A stretch of 64,000 nucleotides of DNA from Mycobacterium sp. SVM_VP21 (GTDB lineage Bacteria; Actinomycetota; Actinomycetes; Mycobacteriales; Mycobacteriaceae), in contig CP101406.1 in assembly GCA_024758765.1 (NCBI GenBank), positions 2,790,001 to 2,854,000 of the forward strand, read 5' to 3'. Position numbers and translations under genes: made by a program. Position 1 is the stretch's first letter, and each line of letters opens with the position of its first letter. Shown here piece by piece: positions 28,610 to 41,035 of the stretch. The notes under the pieces are model-generated. The model was not told where the DNA came from, did not search any database, and saw only the letters and a list, made by a program, of their open reading frames with translations.

Positions 28610-29864
28610 CGAACAACGTGGGACGGCTTACGACAAGGCCAAACCGGAAGCGGTAGGGCCGCCGAGGCGCCGGATGAGCCGGACTCAGCGGGCCCGGGAG
28701 AATCGGCGGCGGCGCCAGCACAACCGGCACCGCCGGGTGGCCCGGGGCCTTGGCCTGGCGCTGATCGTCCTGGTCGCGATCGCCGGGGTCTTCCTGGGCT
28801 CCAAGTACTGGCACTCCAGCGGTCCCGTCGTCGACTTCAGCGGTGACGGCGGCCAGCAGGTGTTGATCGAGGTGCATGAAGGTGACTTCACCACCGCGAT
28901 CGCCGAAACCATGTTGGAGGCGGGGGTGATCGCCAACGTCGGAACGTTCCTCAGCGCCGCGCAGGGCAACTCCGCCATCGCGGCGATCCAGCCCGGCTTC
29001 TACCGGTTGCGGGCCGAGATCCCGGCGGCCACCGCGGTGCAGCAGCTCACCGATCCGGAGAATCGGGTGGGCAAGCTGGTGATTCCGGAGGGCCGTCAAC
29101 TCGATGACACCACTGACATGAAGACCGATCGGGTGACGCCGGGAGTGTTCACCCTCATCGCCGAGGCCAGCTGCCTGGACCTCAACGGTGACCGCACCTG
29201 TCTTAAAGCCCAGGATCTGCGTCGCGCCGCGGAGATCGAGACGCCGCAGGCACTGTCGGTGCCCGAGTGGGCCTTGGGACCGGTCAGCAAGTTGGGGCGC
29301 GACCACCGACGCATCGAGGGGTTGATCACGGCGGGCACCTGGAACGTCGACCCGACCGCGTCGGCGCCTACCGTGCTGTCGAAATTGATCAGCCAGAGCA
29401 GCGCGGAGCTGGACAAGTCCGGCCTGCCAGGCACCGCCGTGCAGTTGGGCATGACGCCTTACGAGATGCTGGTGGTGGCTTCACTGGTGCAACGCGAAGC
29501 GCTGCCGCACGACTTCGCCAAGGTGGCCAGGGTCATCGACAACCGGCTGGGGGAGCCGCAGCGGCTGGAGTTCGACTCGACGGTCAACTATCCGCTGGAC
29601 CGCCAGGAGGTGGCCACCACCGACGCCGACCGGGCCAAGGTGACGCCGTGGAACACCTACGCCTCCGACGGTCTGCCGGCCACCCCGATCTGCTCACCGG
29701 GAATGGACGCCCTGCATGCCGCCGAGCACCCCGAACCGGGCGACTGGCTGTACTTCGTGACGGTCGACAAGGACGGCACCACTCTGTTCACGCATAACTA
29801 CCAGCAGCACCTGAACAACATCGAGATGGCGCTGGACAACGGTGTCCTCGACAGCTCCCGCTGA
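28602..29864 (+). CDS. mltG: Endolytic murein transglycosylase MltG
   Basis: 420 residues. A basic cytoplasmic tail (about 1-45, many Arg) precedes one membrane helix (about 46-67), then a LysM-like region and the YceG domain. The catalytic Glu is in [24 protein letters not shown], and the C-terminal signature [20 protein letters not shown] is typical. It cuts nascent peptidoglycan glycan strands at the outer face of the membrane and so sets strand length. It overlaps aroE by 23 nt. Corresponds to Rv2553c. Confidence 0.94.
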   Translation: MSDEQRGTAYDKAKPEAVGPPRRRMSRTQRARENRRRRQHNRHRRVARGLGLALIVLVAIAGVFLGSKYWHSSGPVVDFSGDGGQQVLIEVHEGDFTTAIAETMLEAGVIANVGTFLSAAQGNSAIAAIQPGFYRLRAEIPAATAVQQLTDPENRVGKLVIPEGRQLDDTTDMKTDRVTPGVFTLIAEASCLDLNGDRTCLKAQDLRRAAEIETPQALSVPEWALGPVSKLGRDHRRIEGLITAGTWNVDPTASAPTVLSKLISQSSAELDKSGLPGTAVQLGMTPYEMLVVASLVQREALPHDFAKVARVIDNRLGEPQRLEFDSTVNYPLDRQEVATTDADRAKVTPWNTYASDGLPATPICSPGMDALHAAEHPEPGDWLYFVTVDKDGTTLFTHNYQQHLNNIEMALDNGVLDSSR

Positions 29865-30669
29865 CCCCGGACGGCGCCGGGCCGCGGTGCTCGGTTCGCC
29901 GATCGCCCACTCGCGCTCACCGCAACTGCATCTGGCGGCCTACCGTGCGCTCGGTCTGGTGGGCTGGACCTATGAACGCATCGAATGCGGCGCCGAGGAG
30001 CTGCCGGCGCTGGTCGCCGGTTTCGGGCCGGAATGGGTCGGCGTCTCGGTCACCATGCCGGGCAAGTTCGCGGCCTTGGCGTGCGCCGACGAACGCACCC
30101 GGCGCGCCGAACGTATCGGCTCGGCGAACACGCTGGTGCACACCGCAACCGGATGGTTGGCCGACAACACCGATGTCGACGGGGTGAGCGGGGCGCTCGG
30201 TTCGGTGTCGGGGTCGGCGATCGTACTGGGCTCCGGCGGCACCGCACCGGCCGCGGTGGTAGCGCTGACCGAACTGGGCGCCCGCCACATCACGGTGGCC
30301 GCACGCAACGCCGACAACGCCGCGCGGGTGGTGGCGTTGGCCACCGAAGTCGGTGTGCCGGCTCGCTTCTGCGCGCTCGATAGCCCCGACTTGGCCATGG
30401 CGGCCACCGACGCGTCGGTACTGGTCAGTACATTGCCGGCTGACGTCGCCGCTCGATATGCGCCGGTCCTGGCCGGCGTGCCTGTGCTGCTGGACGCCAT
30501 CTACAACCCGTGGCCCACACCGCTGGCCGCAGCGGTGAGCGCGGCCGGCGGCACCGTGATCAGTGGCCTGCAGATGCTGCTGCATCAAGCGTTCACCCAG
30601 GTTGAGCTGTTCACCGGTCGGCCCGCTCCCCGCGCGGAGATGACTTGCGCGGTCGCTGACCTCGGCTGA
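29842..30669 (+). CDS. aroE: Shikimate dehydrogenase
   Basis: 275 residues. It reduces 3-dehydroshikimate to shikimate with NADPH. The substrate domain has GSPIAHSRSPQLH (shikimate-binding Ser pair), VTMPGK with the catalytic Lys, and ANTLV followed by DNTDVDG with the Asp. The nucleotide-binding loop is GSGGTAPAAVVAL. The C-terminus has GLQMLLHQAFTQVELFTG. It begins within the end of mltG and lies some 1.1 kb upstream of aroC, so the aro genes are near each other but in two transcription units. Confidence 0.94.
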   Translation: MSSTAPADPGRRRAAVLGSPIAHSRSPQLHLAAYRALGLVGWTYERIECGAEELPALVAGFGPEWVGVSVTMPGKFAALACADERTRRAERIGSANTLVHTATGWLADNTDVDGVSGALGSVSGSAIVLGSGGTAPAAVVALTELGARHITVAARNADNAARVVALATEVGVPARFCALDSPDLAMAATDASVLVSTLPADVAARYAPVLAGVPVLLDAIYNPWPTPLAAAVSAAGGTVISGLQMLLHQAFTQVELFTGRPAPRAEMTCAVADLG

Positions 30670-30679
30670 GCATGACGCC

Positions 30680-31108
30680 ATGGAAGTGGTGGCGGCGGGT
30701 TCAGTGCTGGCGTGGCTGACGCTGCTGAGCGGCTACGACATCCGGCAGCGCCGACTGCCGAATTGGTTGACGCTGCCTGCGGCGGTGCTGGTTCCGGCGG
30801 TGGCTGTCGCCGTAGGCCGAGGACCGGCGGCGCTGGCCGGCGCGGCGGCTCTCACCGGGGTCTATCTGGTCGTTCATCTGATCGCCCCGGCCGGATTGGG
30901 TGCCGGCGACGTCAAGCTGGCCGTCGCGCTCGGGGCGCTGACCGGTTCCTTCGGTGCCGACGTGTGGCTGCTGGCCGCGCTGGCCGCACCGCTGCTGACC
31001 GGGCTGTGGGGGCTGTTCGTGGCGACCTCCGGCCGCGGGCGCACGGTGCCGCACGGACCGTCGATGTGCCTGGCCAGCGCCCTGGCGGCGGGCTTGGGCG
31101 GGTGGTGA
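30680..31108 (+). CDS. A24-family prepilin peptidase-like membrane protein
   Basis: 142 residues, four or so membrane helices. The two aspartates of the type IV prepilin peptidase family are visible: Asp20 in SGYDIRQRRLPNW and Asp77 in GLGAGDVKLAVALGALTG. It lacks the N-terminal methyltransferase domain and so is a short, archaeal/actinobacterial-type enzyme. In actinobacteria it probably matures Flp/Tad pilins, whose genes are not in this window. It follows aroE by 10 nt. Corresponds to Rv2551c. Confidence 0.85.
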   Translation: MEVVAAGSVLAWLTLLSGYDIRQRRLPNWLTLPAAVLVPAVAVAVGRGPAALAGAAALTGVYLVVHLIAPAGLGAGDVKLAVALGALTGSFGADVWLLAALAAPLLTGLWGLFVATSGRGRTVPHGPSMCLASALAAGLGGW

Positions 31109-31269
31109 ACAGGGGCGTGCCGGCGGCCGTTCCGCGGTGTAATGTTCAGGGAACGTAAATTAACGTCGCGTGTGACCTTGCCAGAAAACGTTTGCCGCTC
31201 AGCCCATTATTAGGTAGCATCGATCGTATTGAATTGCTGCTGACCGGTGCGTAGCCAGAGGGGGTGACC

Positions 31270-31677
31270 GTGAAGCGAGCTGTAGTTGGGGGTGTGGCAG
31301 CTGCTGCGGTTGCTGCCGGTGGCGGCATCGTCCTTGCCAGCAACATGGCATCACCGTCCTTGCCTGACGTGCAGGTTCCGGCGATTCAGCTGTCCAGCGC
31401 AGAAGGAAACGACGCCACCGTGCAGTGGCTGGACCTGTTTGCGCAGACCTCGGCCGCCAACGCGGACTCCTTTGGCGGCTACCTGCTGGACCCGAGTTCG
31501 GCTGTCCCTCCTGGTGAATCGCCGTTAGTGCTGATCGACCCGGAGACCTCCGCGGAGGACTTCGACCGGATTCTCGACGGGGTGGTCGGCAATGCCGGTA
31601 GTCAGCTCAATGCGGTGACCTCGCCGAGCAACGGCCGTGACGCCGTCACCTACCTGATCCTCAAAAACGGTTCCTGA
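31270..31677 (+). CDS. Small secreted protein of unknown function
   Basis: 135 residues from GTG 31270 (AGGGG 5-6 nt upstream; GTG 31264 is in frame but too near the ribosome site). A signal peptide MKRAVVGGVAAAAVAAGGGIVLA precedes a domain of about 110 residues with no Cys and no motif I recognise. Segments DATVQWLDLFAQTS and ETSAEDFDRILDGVV look helical. It stands alone between the prepilin peptidase and aroC, and 160 bp with a possible -10 (TAGCAT near 31214) precede it. Confidence 0.65.
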   Translation: MKRAVVGGVAAAAVAAGGGIVLASNMASPSLPDVQVPAIQLSSAEGNDATVQWLDLFAQTSAANADSFGGYLLDPSSAVPPGESPLVLIDPETSAEDFDRILDGVVGNAGSQLNAVTSPSNGRDAVTYLILKNGS

Positions 31678-31750
31678 ACCCGGCTGACGGATCTCGAGCC
31701 GAGATCGAATCCCGGTTGTCGCTGCACTGAGCAGCCCGTGTGTGCAACCG

Positions 31751-31756
31751 TAAACT
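31751..31756 (+). promoter_or_regulatory. Putative -10 element of the aroC operon
   Basis: TAAACT lies 45 nt upstream of the aroC start, in the gap after the small secreted-protein gene, and matches TANNNT. Confidence 0.35.
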
Positions 31757-31801
31757 CCTCCAAGCCCGGGCGGACCTGACCGGCATGGGAAGATGGGACA
31801 C

Positions 31802-33019
31802 GTGTTGCGTTGGATAACTGCCGGGGAATCGCACGGTCGCGCGTTGGTAGCCATGGTCGAGGGCATGGTCGCCGGAGTGTCCGTCACCTCGGCTGACATC
31901 GCCGATCAGCTCGCTCGCCGGCGCCTGGGCTATGGCCGCGGGGCCCGGATGAAGTTCGAGGCCGACGCGGTCACCGTGCTGTCGGGAGTGCGGCACGGGA
32001 TCACCCTGGGCGGCCCGATCGCCGTCGAGATCGGTAACACCGAATGGCCCAAGTGGGAGACGGTGATGTCGACCGATCCGGTCGATCCGGCGGTGCTGGA
32101 CAGCGAGGGCGGCGCCCGCAATGCGCCGCTGACCCGGCCACGGCCCGGCCACGCCGACTTCGCCGGCATGCTCAAATACGGCTTCGACGACGCCCGCCCG
32201 GTACTCGAACGTGCCAGCGCACGCGAGACGGCCGCCCGCGTCACCGCGGGCACCATCGCGCGGGCATTCCTGGACCAGGCGCTGGGCGTTCAGGTGATCT
32301 CCCACGTGATCTCGATCGGCGCCTCCGACCCGTACGACGGTCCGGTCCCGCAACCGGCCGACCTGGCCGCCATCGATGCCAGCCCGGTGCGTGCCTTCGA
32401 CGCGGCCGCCCAGGAATCCATGATCGCCGAGATCGAGGCGGCCAAGGCCGACGGCGACACCCTCGGTGGTGTGGTCGAGGTGGTCGTGTCGGGCCTGCCG
32501 ATCGGTCTGGGCTCCTTCATCAGCGGCGATGACCGGCTCGACAGTCAACTGGCTGCCGCGATCATGGGGATCCAGGCGATCAAGGGCGTCGAGATCGGCG
32601 ACGGTTTCACCACCGCTCGCCGGCGCGGCAGCGCGGCCCACGACGAGATGTACCCCGGACCCGACGGTGTGGTGCGCTCCACCAACCGGGCCGGCGGGCT
32701 CGAGGGCGGTATGACCAACGGTCTGCCGCTGCGGGTACGTGCGGCGATGAAGCCGATCTCTACGGTGCCGCGCGCCCTGGCCACCGTCGACATGGCCACC
32801 GGCGAGGAAGCCGTCGCGATCCATCAACGCTCCGATGTTTGCGCGGTGCCTGCTGCCGGAGTGGTGGCCGAAGCCATGGTGGCGTTGGTGCTGGCCCGCG
32901 CCGCGCTGGACAAGTTCGGCGGCGACTCGCTGAGCGAGACCCGGCGCAACATCGAGGCCTACCGGCGTTCGGTCGCCGACCGCGTGCCGGCCGGCGGCCA
33001 GGAACGGGCCTCGGGGTAG
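31802..33019 (+). CDS. aroC: Chorismate synthase
   Basis: 405 residues from GTG 31802, which gives the family start [12 protein letters not shown]; the earlier ATG adds only three residues. It converts EPSP to chorismate with reduced FMN, the last common step to aromatic amino acids, folate, menaquinone and mycobactin. Signatures include [58 protein letters not shown] and [16 protein letters not shown]. It heads the aroC-aroK-aroB-aroQ cluster; M. tuberculosis calls it aroF. Confidence 0.97.
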   Translation: MLRWITAGESHGRALVAMVEGMVAGVSVTSADIADQLARRRLGYGRGARMKFEADAVTVLSGVRHGITLGGPIAVEIGNTEWPKWETVMSTDPVDPAVLDSEGGARNAPLTRPRPGHADFAGMLKYGFDDARPVLERASARETAARVTAGTIARAFLDQALGVQVISHVISIGASDPYDGPVPQPADLAAIDASPVRAFDAAAQESMIAEIEAAKADGDTLGGVVEVVVSGLPIGLGSFISGDDRLDSQLAAAIMGIQAIKGVEIGDGFTTARRRGSAAHDEMYPGPDGVVRSTNRAGGLEGGMTNGLPLRVRAAMKPISTVPRALATVDMATGEEAVAIHQRSDVCAVPAAGVVAEAMVALVLARAALDKFGGDSLSETRRNIEAYRRSVADRVPAGGQERASG

Positions 33020-33021
33020 GC

Positions 33022-33075
33022 CGTATGCACGCCGCCCCTTCTCCGCGTCGCTCCGCTCCGCATCGTCGGTGGCGG
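33022..33075 (+). repeat. MIRU-like element between aroC and aroK
   Basis: The 58-bp gap holds a sequence with CTTCTCCGCGTCGCTCCG followed by CTCCGCATCGTCGGTGG, which resembles the mycobacterial interspersed repetitive units I recall (CTCCTCATCGCTGCGCTC then GCATCGTCGCC). Those units also sit between genes of operons and keep them coupled. Identity by memory only. Confidence 0.45.
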
Positions 33076-33077
33076 TG

Positions 33078-35277
<2,200 letters not shown>

Positions 35278-35993
35278 GTCTCGGCGCCGCCGTTGTCCTC
35301 GATCACGGGGAACTCGGTGGTGGCGTCGGTGTCGGCCGGGAACTCTTCGGTGGTGAAGCCTCCAGAAAGACCGGCGGGGCCGTCCAGCGTCGCCTCGGCA
35401 GCCGGCGCGGCGGCTTCGGTCTGCACGGCGCCGGTCTCTTCGGCGGCCAGCGCGGGAGCGCCGACGGTGGCGAACACGTCGGTCGCCGGCTGGCTCTCCT
35501 CCGCGGCGGCCGGTACCGGGCGGCGTTCGGGATGCTTCTCGTACTCCTTGTCGATGGCGCGGCGCCCCAGTGCCACCGCGGCCACTGCCACCACGAACAC
35601 CAGCAGCGCGGTGAAGGCCGCGAAGCTGGTCAGCTCGTTGAAGAAGGTGCTGATGTAGAGCGCCTTGTCGAACTGGCCGATGACCCACGCGACGAATCCG
35701 CTAAGCAGCCCGGCGACCAGCCCGGCACCCAGCCAGGTCATCGCGAGGTCATCGCGCCGGTCCGGGTCGGCGTGGGCTTTAGCGTCCTCACGGCCGTCCG
35801 ACCGGCCCCAGATGAACACGCCGATCGCGAACAAGATCATCAACACCAAGCTGATCAGACCTGCCTGCGCTTCGAAGGCATTGATCAGCACCCCCTGGAT
35901 GAGGCGGATCACGACCATCAGTGCAGCGAAGACCAGCCCGCGCAGAAACCACTTGCTCATGGGGCCACAGCGTAGCGAGTACCGTCACACCGC

Positions 35994-37097
35994 GTGACAC
36001 ATTCCTCCCGTCGGGCGCGTCTGGGTGCCGAGCTGCGCGCCGCAGACCTGGACGCGATGCTGGTCACCGACCTGATCAACGTGCGCTATCTGTCCGGATT
36101 CACCGGTTCGGCCGGGGCGCTGCTGGTCTATGCAGACGAGCGGGCGCCGGTGTTGGCCACCGACGGGCGCTACCGCACGCAGGCTGCCCGGCAGGCCCCC
36201 GACCTGCAGGTCGCGATCGAACGCAGCGGGCCCCGACACCTCGTCACGCAGGCCGCGGCGGCCGGGGCGCGCCGCATCGGCTTCGAGGCTCACGTGGTGA
36301 CCGTGGACGGCTTCGAGGCGCTGTCGGCGGCGCTGTGCGGGGTCGAAGACACCGTCGAGCTGGTGCGGGCCTCGAACACCGTGGAGACGCTGCGCGAGGT
36401 CAAAGACCCCGGCGAAGTGGCGTGGGTGCGACGGGCCTGCGAGGCCGCCGACGCGGCCCTGAGTGATCTGGTGCAGCGCGGCGGCCTGCGGCCGGGGCGC
36501 ACCGAACGTGAGGTGCGCCGGGAGCTAGAGGCCCTGATGCTCGACCACGGCGCCGACGCCGCGTCGTTCGAGACGATCGTGGCGGCGGGCCCTAACTCGG
36601 CGATTCCGCACCACCGGCCCACCGACGCGGTGCTGGCCGCCGGCGACTTCGTCAAGATCGACTTCGGCGCGCTGGTGGCCGGTTACCACTCCGATATGAC
36701 CCGCACCTTCGTGTTGGGGCCGCCCGCGGACTGGCAGCGGGAGATCTACCAGGTGGTGCAGGCCGCGCAGTGCGCCGGTCGAGAGGCACTGCAACCGGGT
36801 GCGGACTTGCGTTCGGTCGATGCGGCCGCGCGCACCGTGATCACCGAGGCCGGCTACGGCAAGACGTTCGGTCACGGCCTCGGTCACGGGGTGGGATTGC
36901 GGATTCACGAAGCGCCCGGAATCAATGCGGCGGCCGACGGTACACTGCTTGCCGGTGCTGTGGTGACCGTAGAGCCCGGCGTCTATCTGGCTGATCGTGG
37001 CGGGGTCCGTATCGAGGACACGCTTGTGGTCGCTGGTACTGCCGGGCAGGCCCCGGACCTGCTGACTCGGTTCCCCAAGGAACTGACCATTCTCTAG
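35994..37097 (+). CDS. pepQ: Xaa-Pro dipeptidase/aminopeptidase (pita-bread fold)
   Basis: 367 residues. The N-terminal creatinase-like domain (1-130) precedes the M24 catalytic domain. Five metal ligands are identifiable: Asp in KIDFGA, Asp in YHSDMTRTF, His in GHGLGHGVGL, Glu in VEPGVYL and Glu in VRIEDTL. It cuts dipeptides or peptides next to proline in the cytosol. TACCGT at 35980-35985 followed by GTG 35994 suggests a leaderless message. It is 15 nt upstream of efp, the common pepQ-efp-nusB arrangement. Confidence 0.93.
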   Translation: MTHSSRRARLGAELRAADLDAMLVTDLINVRYLSGFTGSAGALLVYADERAPVLATDGRYRTQAARQAPDLQVAIERSGPRHLVTQAAAAGARRIGFEAHVVTVDGFEALSAALCGVEDTVELVRASNTVETLREVKDPGEVAWVRRACEAADAALSDLVQRGGLRPGRTEREVRRELEALMLDHGADAASFETIVAAGPNSAIPHHRPTDAVLAAGDFVKIDFGALVAGYHSDMTRTFVLGPPADWQREIYQVVQAAQCAGREALQPGADLRSVDAAARTVITEAGYGKTFGHGLGHGVGLRIHEAPGINAAADGTLLAGAVVTVEPGVYLADRGGVRIEDTLVVAGTAGQAPDLLTRFPKELTIL

Positions 37098-37112
37098 GAG
37101 ACGTGAACGACC

Positions 37113-37676
37113 GTGGCTTCAACTGCTGACTTCAAAAACGGGCTGGTACTGGTGATCGACGGCCAGTTGTGGCAGATCACCGAGTTTCAGCACGTCAAGC
37201 CGGGCAAGGGTCCGGCCTTCGTGCGCACCAAGCTCAAGAACGTCGTCTCGGGCAAGGTCGTGGACAAGACCTACAACGCCGGCGTGAAGGTGGAGACCGC
37301 CACCGTGGACCGGCGCGACGCCACCTACCTGTACCGCGACGGCAATGACTTCGTGTTCATGGACAGCGAGGACTACGAGCAGCACCCGCTGCCCGAATCG
37401 TTGGTCGGCGACTCGGCGAACTACCTGCTGGAGAGCATGCTGGTGCAGATCGCCTTCCACAACGGAGCGCCGCTATACCTGGAGCTGCCCGTCAGCGTCG
37501 AGCTCGAAGTCACCCACACCGAGCCTGGCCTGCAGGGCGATCGGTCCAGCGCGGGCACCAAGCCGGCCACCATGGAGACCGGCGCCCAGATCAACGTGCC
37601 GCTGTTCATCAACACCGGAGACAAGCTGAAGGTCGACACTCGCGACGGCAGCTACCTGGGACGGGTCAACTCCTGA
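37113..37676 (+). CDS. efp: Elongation factor P
   Basis: 187 residues, three beta-barrel domains. It relieves ribosome stalling at polyproline. The loop [10 protein letters not shown] places Lys32 at the site that contacts the peptidyl-transferase centre; no modifying enzyme gene is nearby. The C-terminal signature [24 protein letters not shown] and [22 protein letters not shown] are intact. Two nucleotides separate it from nusB. Confidence 0.97.
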   Translation: MASTADFKNGLVLVIDGQLWQITEFQHVKPGKGPAFVRTKLKNVVSGKVVDKTYNAGVKVETATVDRRDATYLYRDGNDFVFMDSEDYEQHPLPESLVGDSANYLLESMLVQIAFHNGAPLYLELPVSVELEVTHTEPGLQGDRSSAGTKPATMETGAQINVPLFINTGDKLKVDTRDGSYLGRVNS

Positions 37677-37678
37677 CC

Positions 37679-38230
37679 ATGCCTGCTGGCAAGCCGGTAA
37701 AAGGCCGGCACCAGGCCCGTAAGCGTGCCGTCGACGTGCTCTTCGAGGCTGAGGCCCGGGGACTGACCCCGACCCAAGGCGCAGAGCTGCGAACGGCGTT
37801 GGCGAGTGAGCAGCCCGACGTGTCGCCGCTGCATCCGTACACCGTCACGGTGGCCAATGGGGTCACCGAGCACGCCGCCCACATCGACGACCTGATCACC
37901 TCGCACCTACAGGGCTGGAAACTGGAGCGGCTGCCGGCCGTGGACCGGGCGATCCTGCGGGTGGCGATCTGGGAGTTGCTGCATGCCGACGACGTCCCGG
38001 AGCCGGTCGCCGTGGACGAGGCGGTGAAGCTGGCCAAGGAGTTGTCCACCGACGAATCGCCCGGGTTCGTCAATGGCGTGCTGGGCCAGGTGATGCTGGT
38101 GACGCCGCAGTTGCGGGCCGCCTCGCTGGCGGTGCGGGGGACCACAGCGCCTCTGGTCACCGACATAGCCACCGACGCCGACGCCGATGTCGAAGCCGAG
38201 GGGCAGCCGGAGTCCGACTCAGCGGACTGA
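37679..38230 (+). CDS. nusB: Transcription antitermination factor NusB
   Basis: 183 residues. All-helical NusB fold with [71 protein letters not shown]. With NusE (S10) it binds boxA RNA to promote rRNA antitermination. The core matches the family up to about residue 150; an acidic tail (rich in Asp, Ala and Glu) follows and makes the protein about 27 residues longer than I recall for M. tuberculosis NusB. Confidence 0.94.
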   Translation: MPAGKPVKGRHQARKRAVDVLFEAEARGLTPTQGAELRTALASEQPDVSPLHPYTVTVANGVTEHAAHIDDLITSHLQGWKLERLPAVDRAILRVAIWELLHADDVPEPVAVDEAVKLAKELSTDESPGFVNGVLGQVMLVTPQLRAASLAVRGTTAPLVTDIATDADADVEAEGQPESDSAD

Positions 38231-38269
38231 ACCGGCCCCGCGCCGCCACAGCACGGGCACACTTGCCCT

Positions 38270-41008
38270 ATGGGCGAGGGCTGGGACGCACCGAATCGGA
38301 GACTGCGGGTATCGGCGTTGGCCGCGGTAGCCAACCCGTCGTACTCGCGGGTCGACACCTGGAACCTGCTTGACGACGCCTGCCGGCACCTGGCCGAGGC
38401 CAACCGGGCCGGCCTGGACACCACCCACGAAGCCGCGCGGGTAAAGCGACTGCTCGACCGGCTCGGCGCCTACGAGCGGTACTGGCTGTTCCCCGGCGGC
38501 GCGAACCTGGCGGCCTTCCGCGGCTACCTGGAGTCGATGGCGACGGTGTCGCTGACCGAGCGGGTGTCGCTGGTGGTGCGGCTGCTGTCGGACTACGGCG
38601 ACCGGGCAGCGCTGTTCGATCTCGGCCTGCCGCTGTCTGATCAGGAACTGGTGGCCCAGGCCCGCCAGCAGCAGTTCTACACGGTGCTGCTGGCCGACGA
38701 CTCACCGCCGGATATACCCGAGAGCCTGGTGGAAAGTCTGCGCCGACTGCGCAGCCCCGATGACGATGTGCAGATCGAACTGCTGGTGGTGTCCAGTGTC
38801 GAGGATGCTGTCACCGCCGTCGCCCTCAACGGCGAGATCCAGGCTGCGATCGTGCGGCACGACCTGCCGTTGCGCTCACGCGACCGGGTGCCGCTGATGA
38901 CCACCCTGCTGGGCGTCGACGACGACCCCACGAGCATCGGCTGCGGCCGCGACGCCATCGAATGCGGTGAGTGGATGCGCCTGTTGCGCCCGCACATCGA
39001 TCTGTACCTGCTCACCGATGAATCGATTGCCGCCGACACCGAAGACGAGCAGGACGTCTACGACCGAAGCTTCTATCGGCTCAACGACGTCACCGACTTG
39101 CACAGCACCGTGCTCGCCGGCATCCGGAAGCGCTACGCCACACCGTTTTTCGATGCGCTGCGCGCCTACGCTTCCGAGCCGGTCGGGCAGTTCCACGCGC
39201 TGCCGGTGGCACGCGGCGCCAGCATCTTCAACTCGCGCTCGCTGCAGGACATGGGAGAGTTCTACGGCCGCAACATCTTTATGGCCGAGACTTCGTCCAC
39301 CTCCGGCGGACTCGACTCGTTGCTCGACCCGCACGGCACCATCCGGGTGGCGATGAACAAGGCCGCCAAGACCTGGAACGCCGACCACACCTATTTCGTC
39401 ACCAACGGGACCTCGACCGCCAACAAGATCGTCGTGCAGGCCCTGACCCGGCCCGGCGACATCGTGCTGATCGACCGAAACTGCCACAAGTCGCACCACT
39501 ACGGGCTGGTGCTGGCCGGCGCGTACCCGCTGTACCTGGATGCCTATCCGCTGGCGCCGTTCGCGATCTACGGGGCGGTGGCGCTGCGCACCATCAAACG
39601 TGCCCTGCTCGACCTGGAGGCCGCCGGCCAGCTGCATCGGGTCCGAATGCTGTTGCTGACCAACTGCACATTTGACGGTGTCGTCTACAACCCCCGCCGG
39701 GTCATGGAGGAGATCCTGGCGATCAAGCCCGACATCTGCTTCCTGTGGGATGAGGCCTGGTACGCGTTTGCGACCGCGGTGCCGTGGGCGCGGCAACGCA
39801 CCGCGATGGTCGCCGCCGAAGGTCTGGAGGCCACGCTGGGCTCGGCGCACTACGCCCAGGAGTACCAGGCGTGGCACGACAGCATGGAAGGCATCGATCG
39901 CGACCAGTGGAGCGAGCACCGGCTGCTGCCGCACCCGTCGGCGCGGGTGCGGGTGTATGCCACCCACTCGACCCACAAGTCGCTCTCGGCGCTGCGGCAG
40001 GCATCGATGATCCACGTCCGGGACCAGGATTTCAACGCGCTGGCGCGCGAGTCGTTCGCCGAGGCGTTTCTGACTCACACCTCCACCTCGCCGAACCAGC
40101 AGCTGCTGGCCTCACTGGACCTGGCCCGCCGACAGGTGGACATCGAAGGCTTCGACATGGTCCGGCGGGTCTACGACATGGCGCTGGTGTTTCGCCATCG
40201 GGTCCGCAAGGACCGGCTGATCAGCAAGTGGTTCCACATCCTCGACGAGAGTGACCTGGTGCCCGACCGATTCCGGGAATCGACCGTCAGCTCCTACCGG
40301 GAGGTACGCCAGGGGGCGCTGGCGGAGTGGAATGAGGCTTGGCGCTCCGACGAGTTCGTCCTCGACCCCACCCGGGTCACCCTGAATGTCGGCAAGACCG
40401 GGATGACCGGCTACGACTTCCGCGAAAAGATCTTGATGCAGCGGTTCGGAATTCAGATCAACAAGACCTCGATCAACTCGGTGCTGTTGATCTTTACCAT
40501 CGGCGTCACCTGGTCCAGCGTGCACTACCTGCTCGACGCGCTGCGTCGGGTCGCCGGCGAACTCGACCGCGCCTGGAACGCAGCCAGCACCGATGACCGC
40601 GCGCTGCTGCGCCGCCGGGTCACCGAGATCACCGAGGACCTGCCGCCGCTGCCCGACTTCAGTGCGTTCGCGCCGGCTTTTCGTCCCGGCGGCACCAGTC
40701 CGATCGGCGACATGCGTGCGGCGTTCTACGGCGGCTACGAAGAGGCCGACCGCGAGCACGTGCTGCTCGGCGACGCCGGCCGCCGGGTTGCAGACGGCAA
40801 GACCCTGGTCTCGACAACCTTCGTCGTGCCGTACCCGCCCGGCTTCCCGGTACTGGTTCCCGGCCAGGTGATCTCCAAGGAGATTCTGTACTTCCTGGCC
40901 GAACTCGACGTCAAGGAGATTCATGGCTACAACCCCGAGCTGGGGTTGGCGGTGTTCACTCCCGAGGCGCTGGCCCGCTATGCGCGTGCACCGGAAGTGG
41001 GCGATTAG
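38270..41008 (+). CDS. Orn/Lys/Arg decarboxylase (PLP, fold type I), Rv2531c-like
   Basis: 912 residues. The N-terminal third (1-300) is a response-regulator-like and linker region with repeated Leu/Asp motifs; the PLP core follows (NGTSTANKIVVQAL, DRNCHKSHHYGLVLAGA, CFLWDEAWYAFA). The Schiff-base lysine is Lys570 in ATHSTHKSLSALR. It would decarboxylate lysine, ornithine or arginine to a polyamine precursor; substrate choice cannot be read from sequence. The gene is called adi in M. tuberculosis. The C-terminal tail is shorter than in Rv2531c. It stands 39 nt after nusB; Rv2532c, which I place between them in H37Rv, is absent. Confidence 0.88.
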   Translation: MGEGWDAPNRRLRVSALAAVANPSYSRVDTWNLLDDACRHLAEANRAGLDTTHEAARVKRLLDRLGAYERYWLFPGGANLAAFRGYLESMATVSLTERVSLVVRLLSDYGDRAALFDLGLPLSDQELVAQARQQQFYTVLLADDSPPDIPESLVESLRRLRSPDDDVQIELLVVSSVEDAVTAVALNGEIQAAIVRHDLPLRSRDRVPLMTTLLGVDDDPTSIGCGRDAIECGEWMRLLRPHIDLYLLTDESIAADTEDEQDVYDRSFYRLNDVTDLHSTVLAGIRKRYATPFFDALRAYASEPVGQFHALPVARGASIFNSRSLQDMGEFYGRNIFMAETSSTSGGLDSLLDPHGTIRVAMNKAAKTWNADHTYFVTNGTSTANKIVVQALTRPGDIVLIDRNCHKSHHYGLVLAGAYPLYLDAYPLAPFAIYGAVALRTIKRALLDLEAAGQLHRVRMLLLTNCTFDGVVYNPRRVMEEILAIKPDICFLWDEAWYAFATAVPWARQRTAMVAAEGLEATLGSAHYAQEYQAWHDSMEGIDRDQWSEHRLLPHPSARVRVYATHSTHKSLSALRQASMIHVRDQDFNALARESFAEAFLTHTSTSPNQQLLASLDLARRQVDIEGFDMVRRVYDMALVFRHRVRKDRLISKWFHILDESDLVPDRFRESTVSSYREVRQGALAEWNEAWRSDEFVLDPTRVTLNVGKTGMTGYDFREKILMQRFGIQINKTSINSVLLIFTIGVTWSSVHYLLDALRRVAGELDRAWNAASTDDRALLRRRVTEITEDLPPLPDFSAFAPAFRPGGTSPIGDMRAAFYGGYEEADREHVLLGDAGRRVADGKTLVSTTFVVPYPPGFPVLVPGQVISKEILYFLAELDVKEIHGYNPELGLAVFTPEALARYARAPEVGD

Positions 41009-41035
41009 GGCGCCCGGTCAGTACGCTGACTCGGC

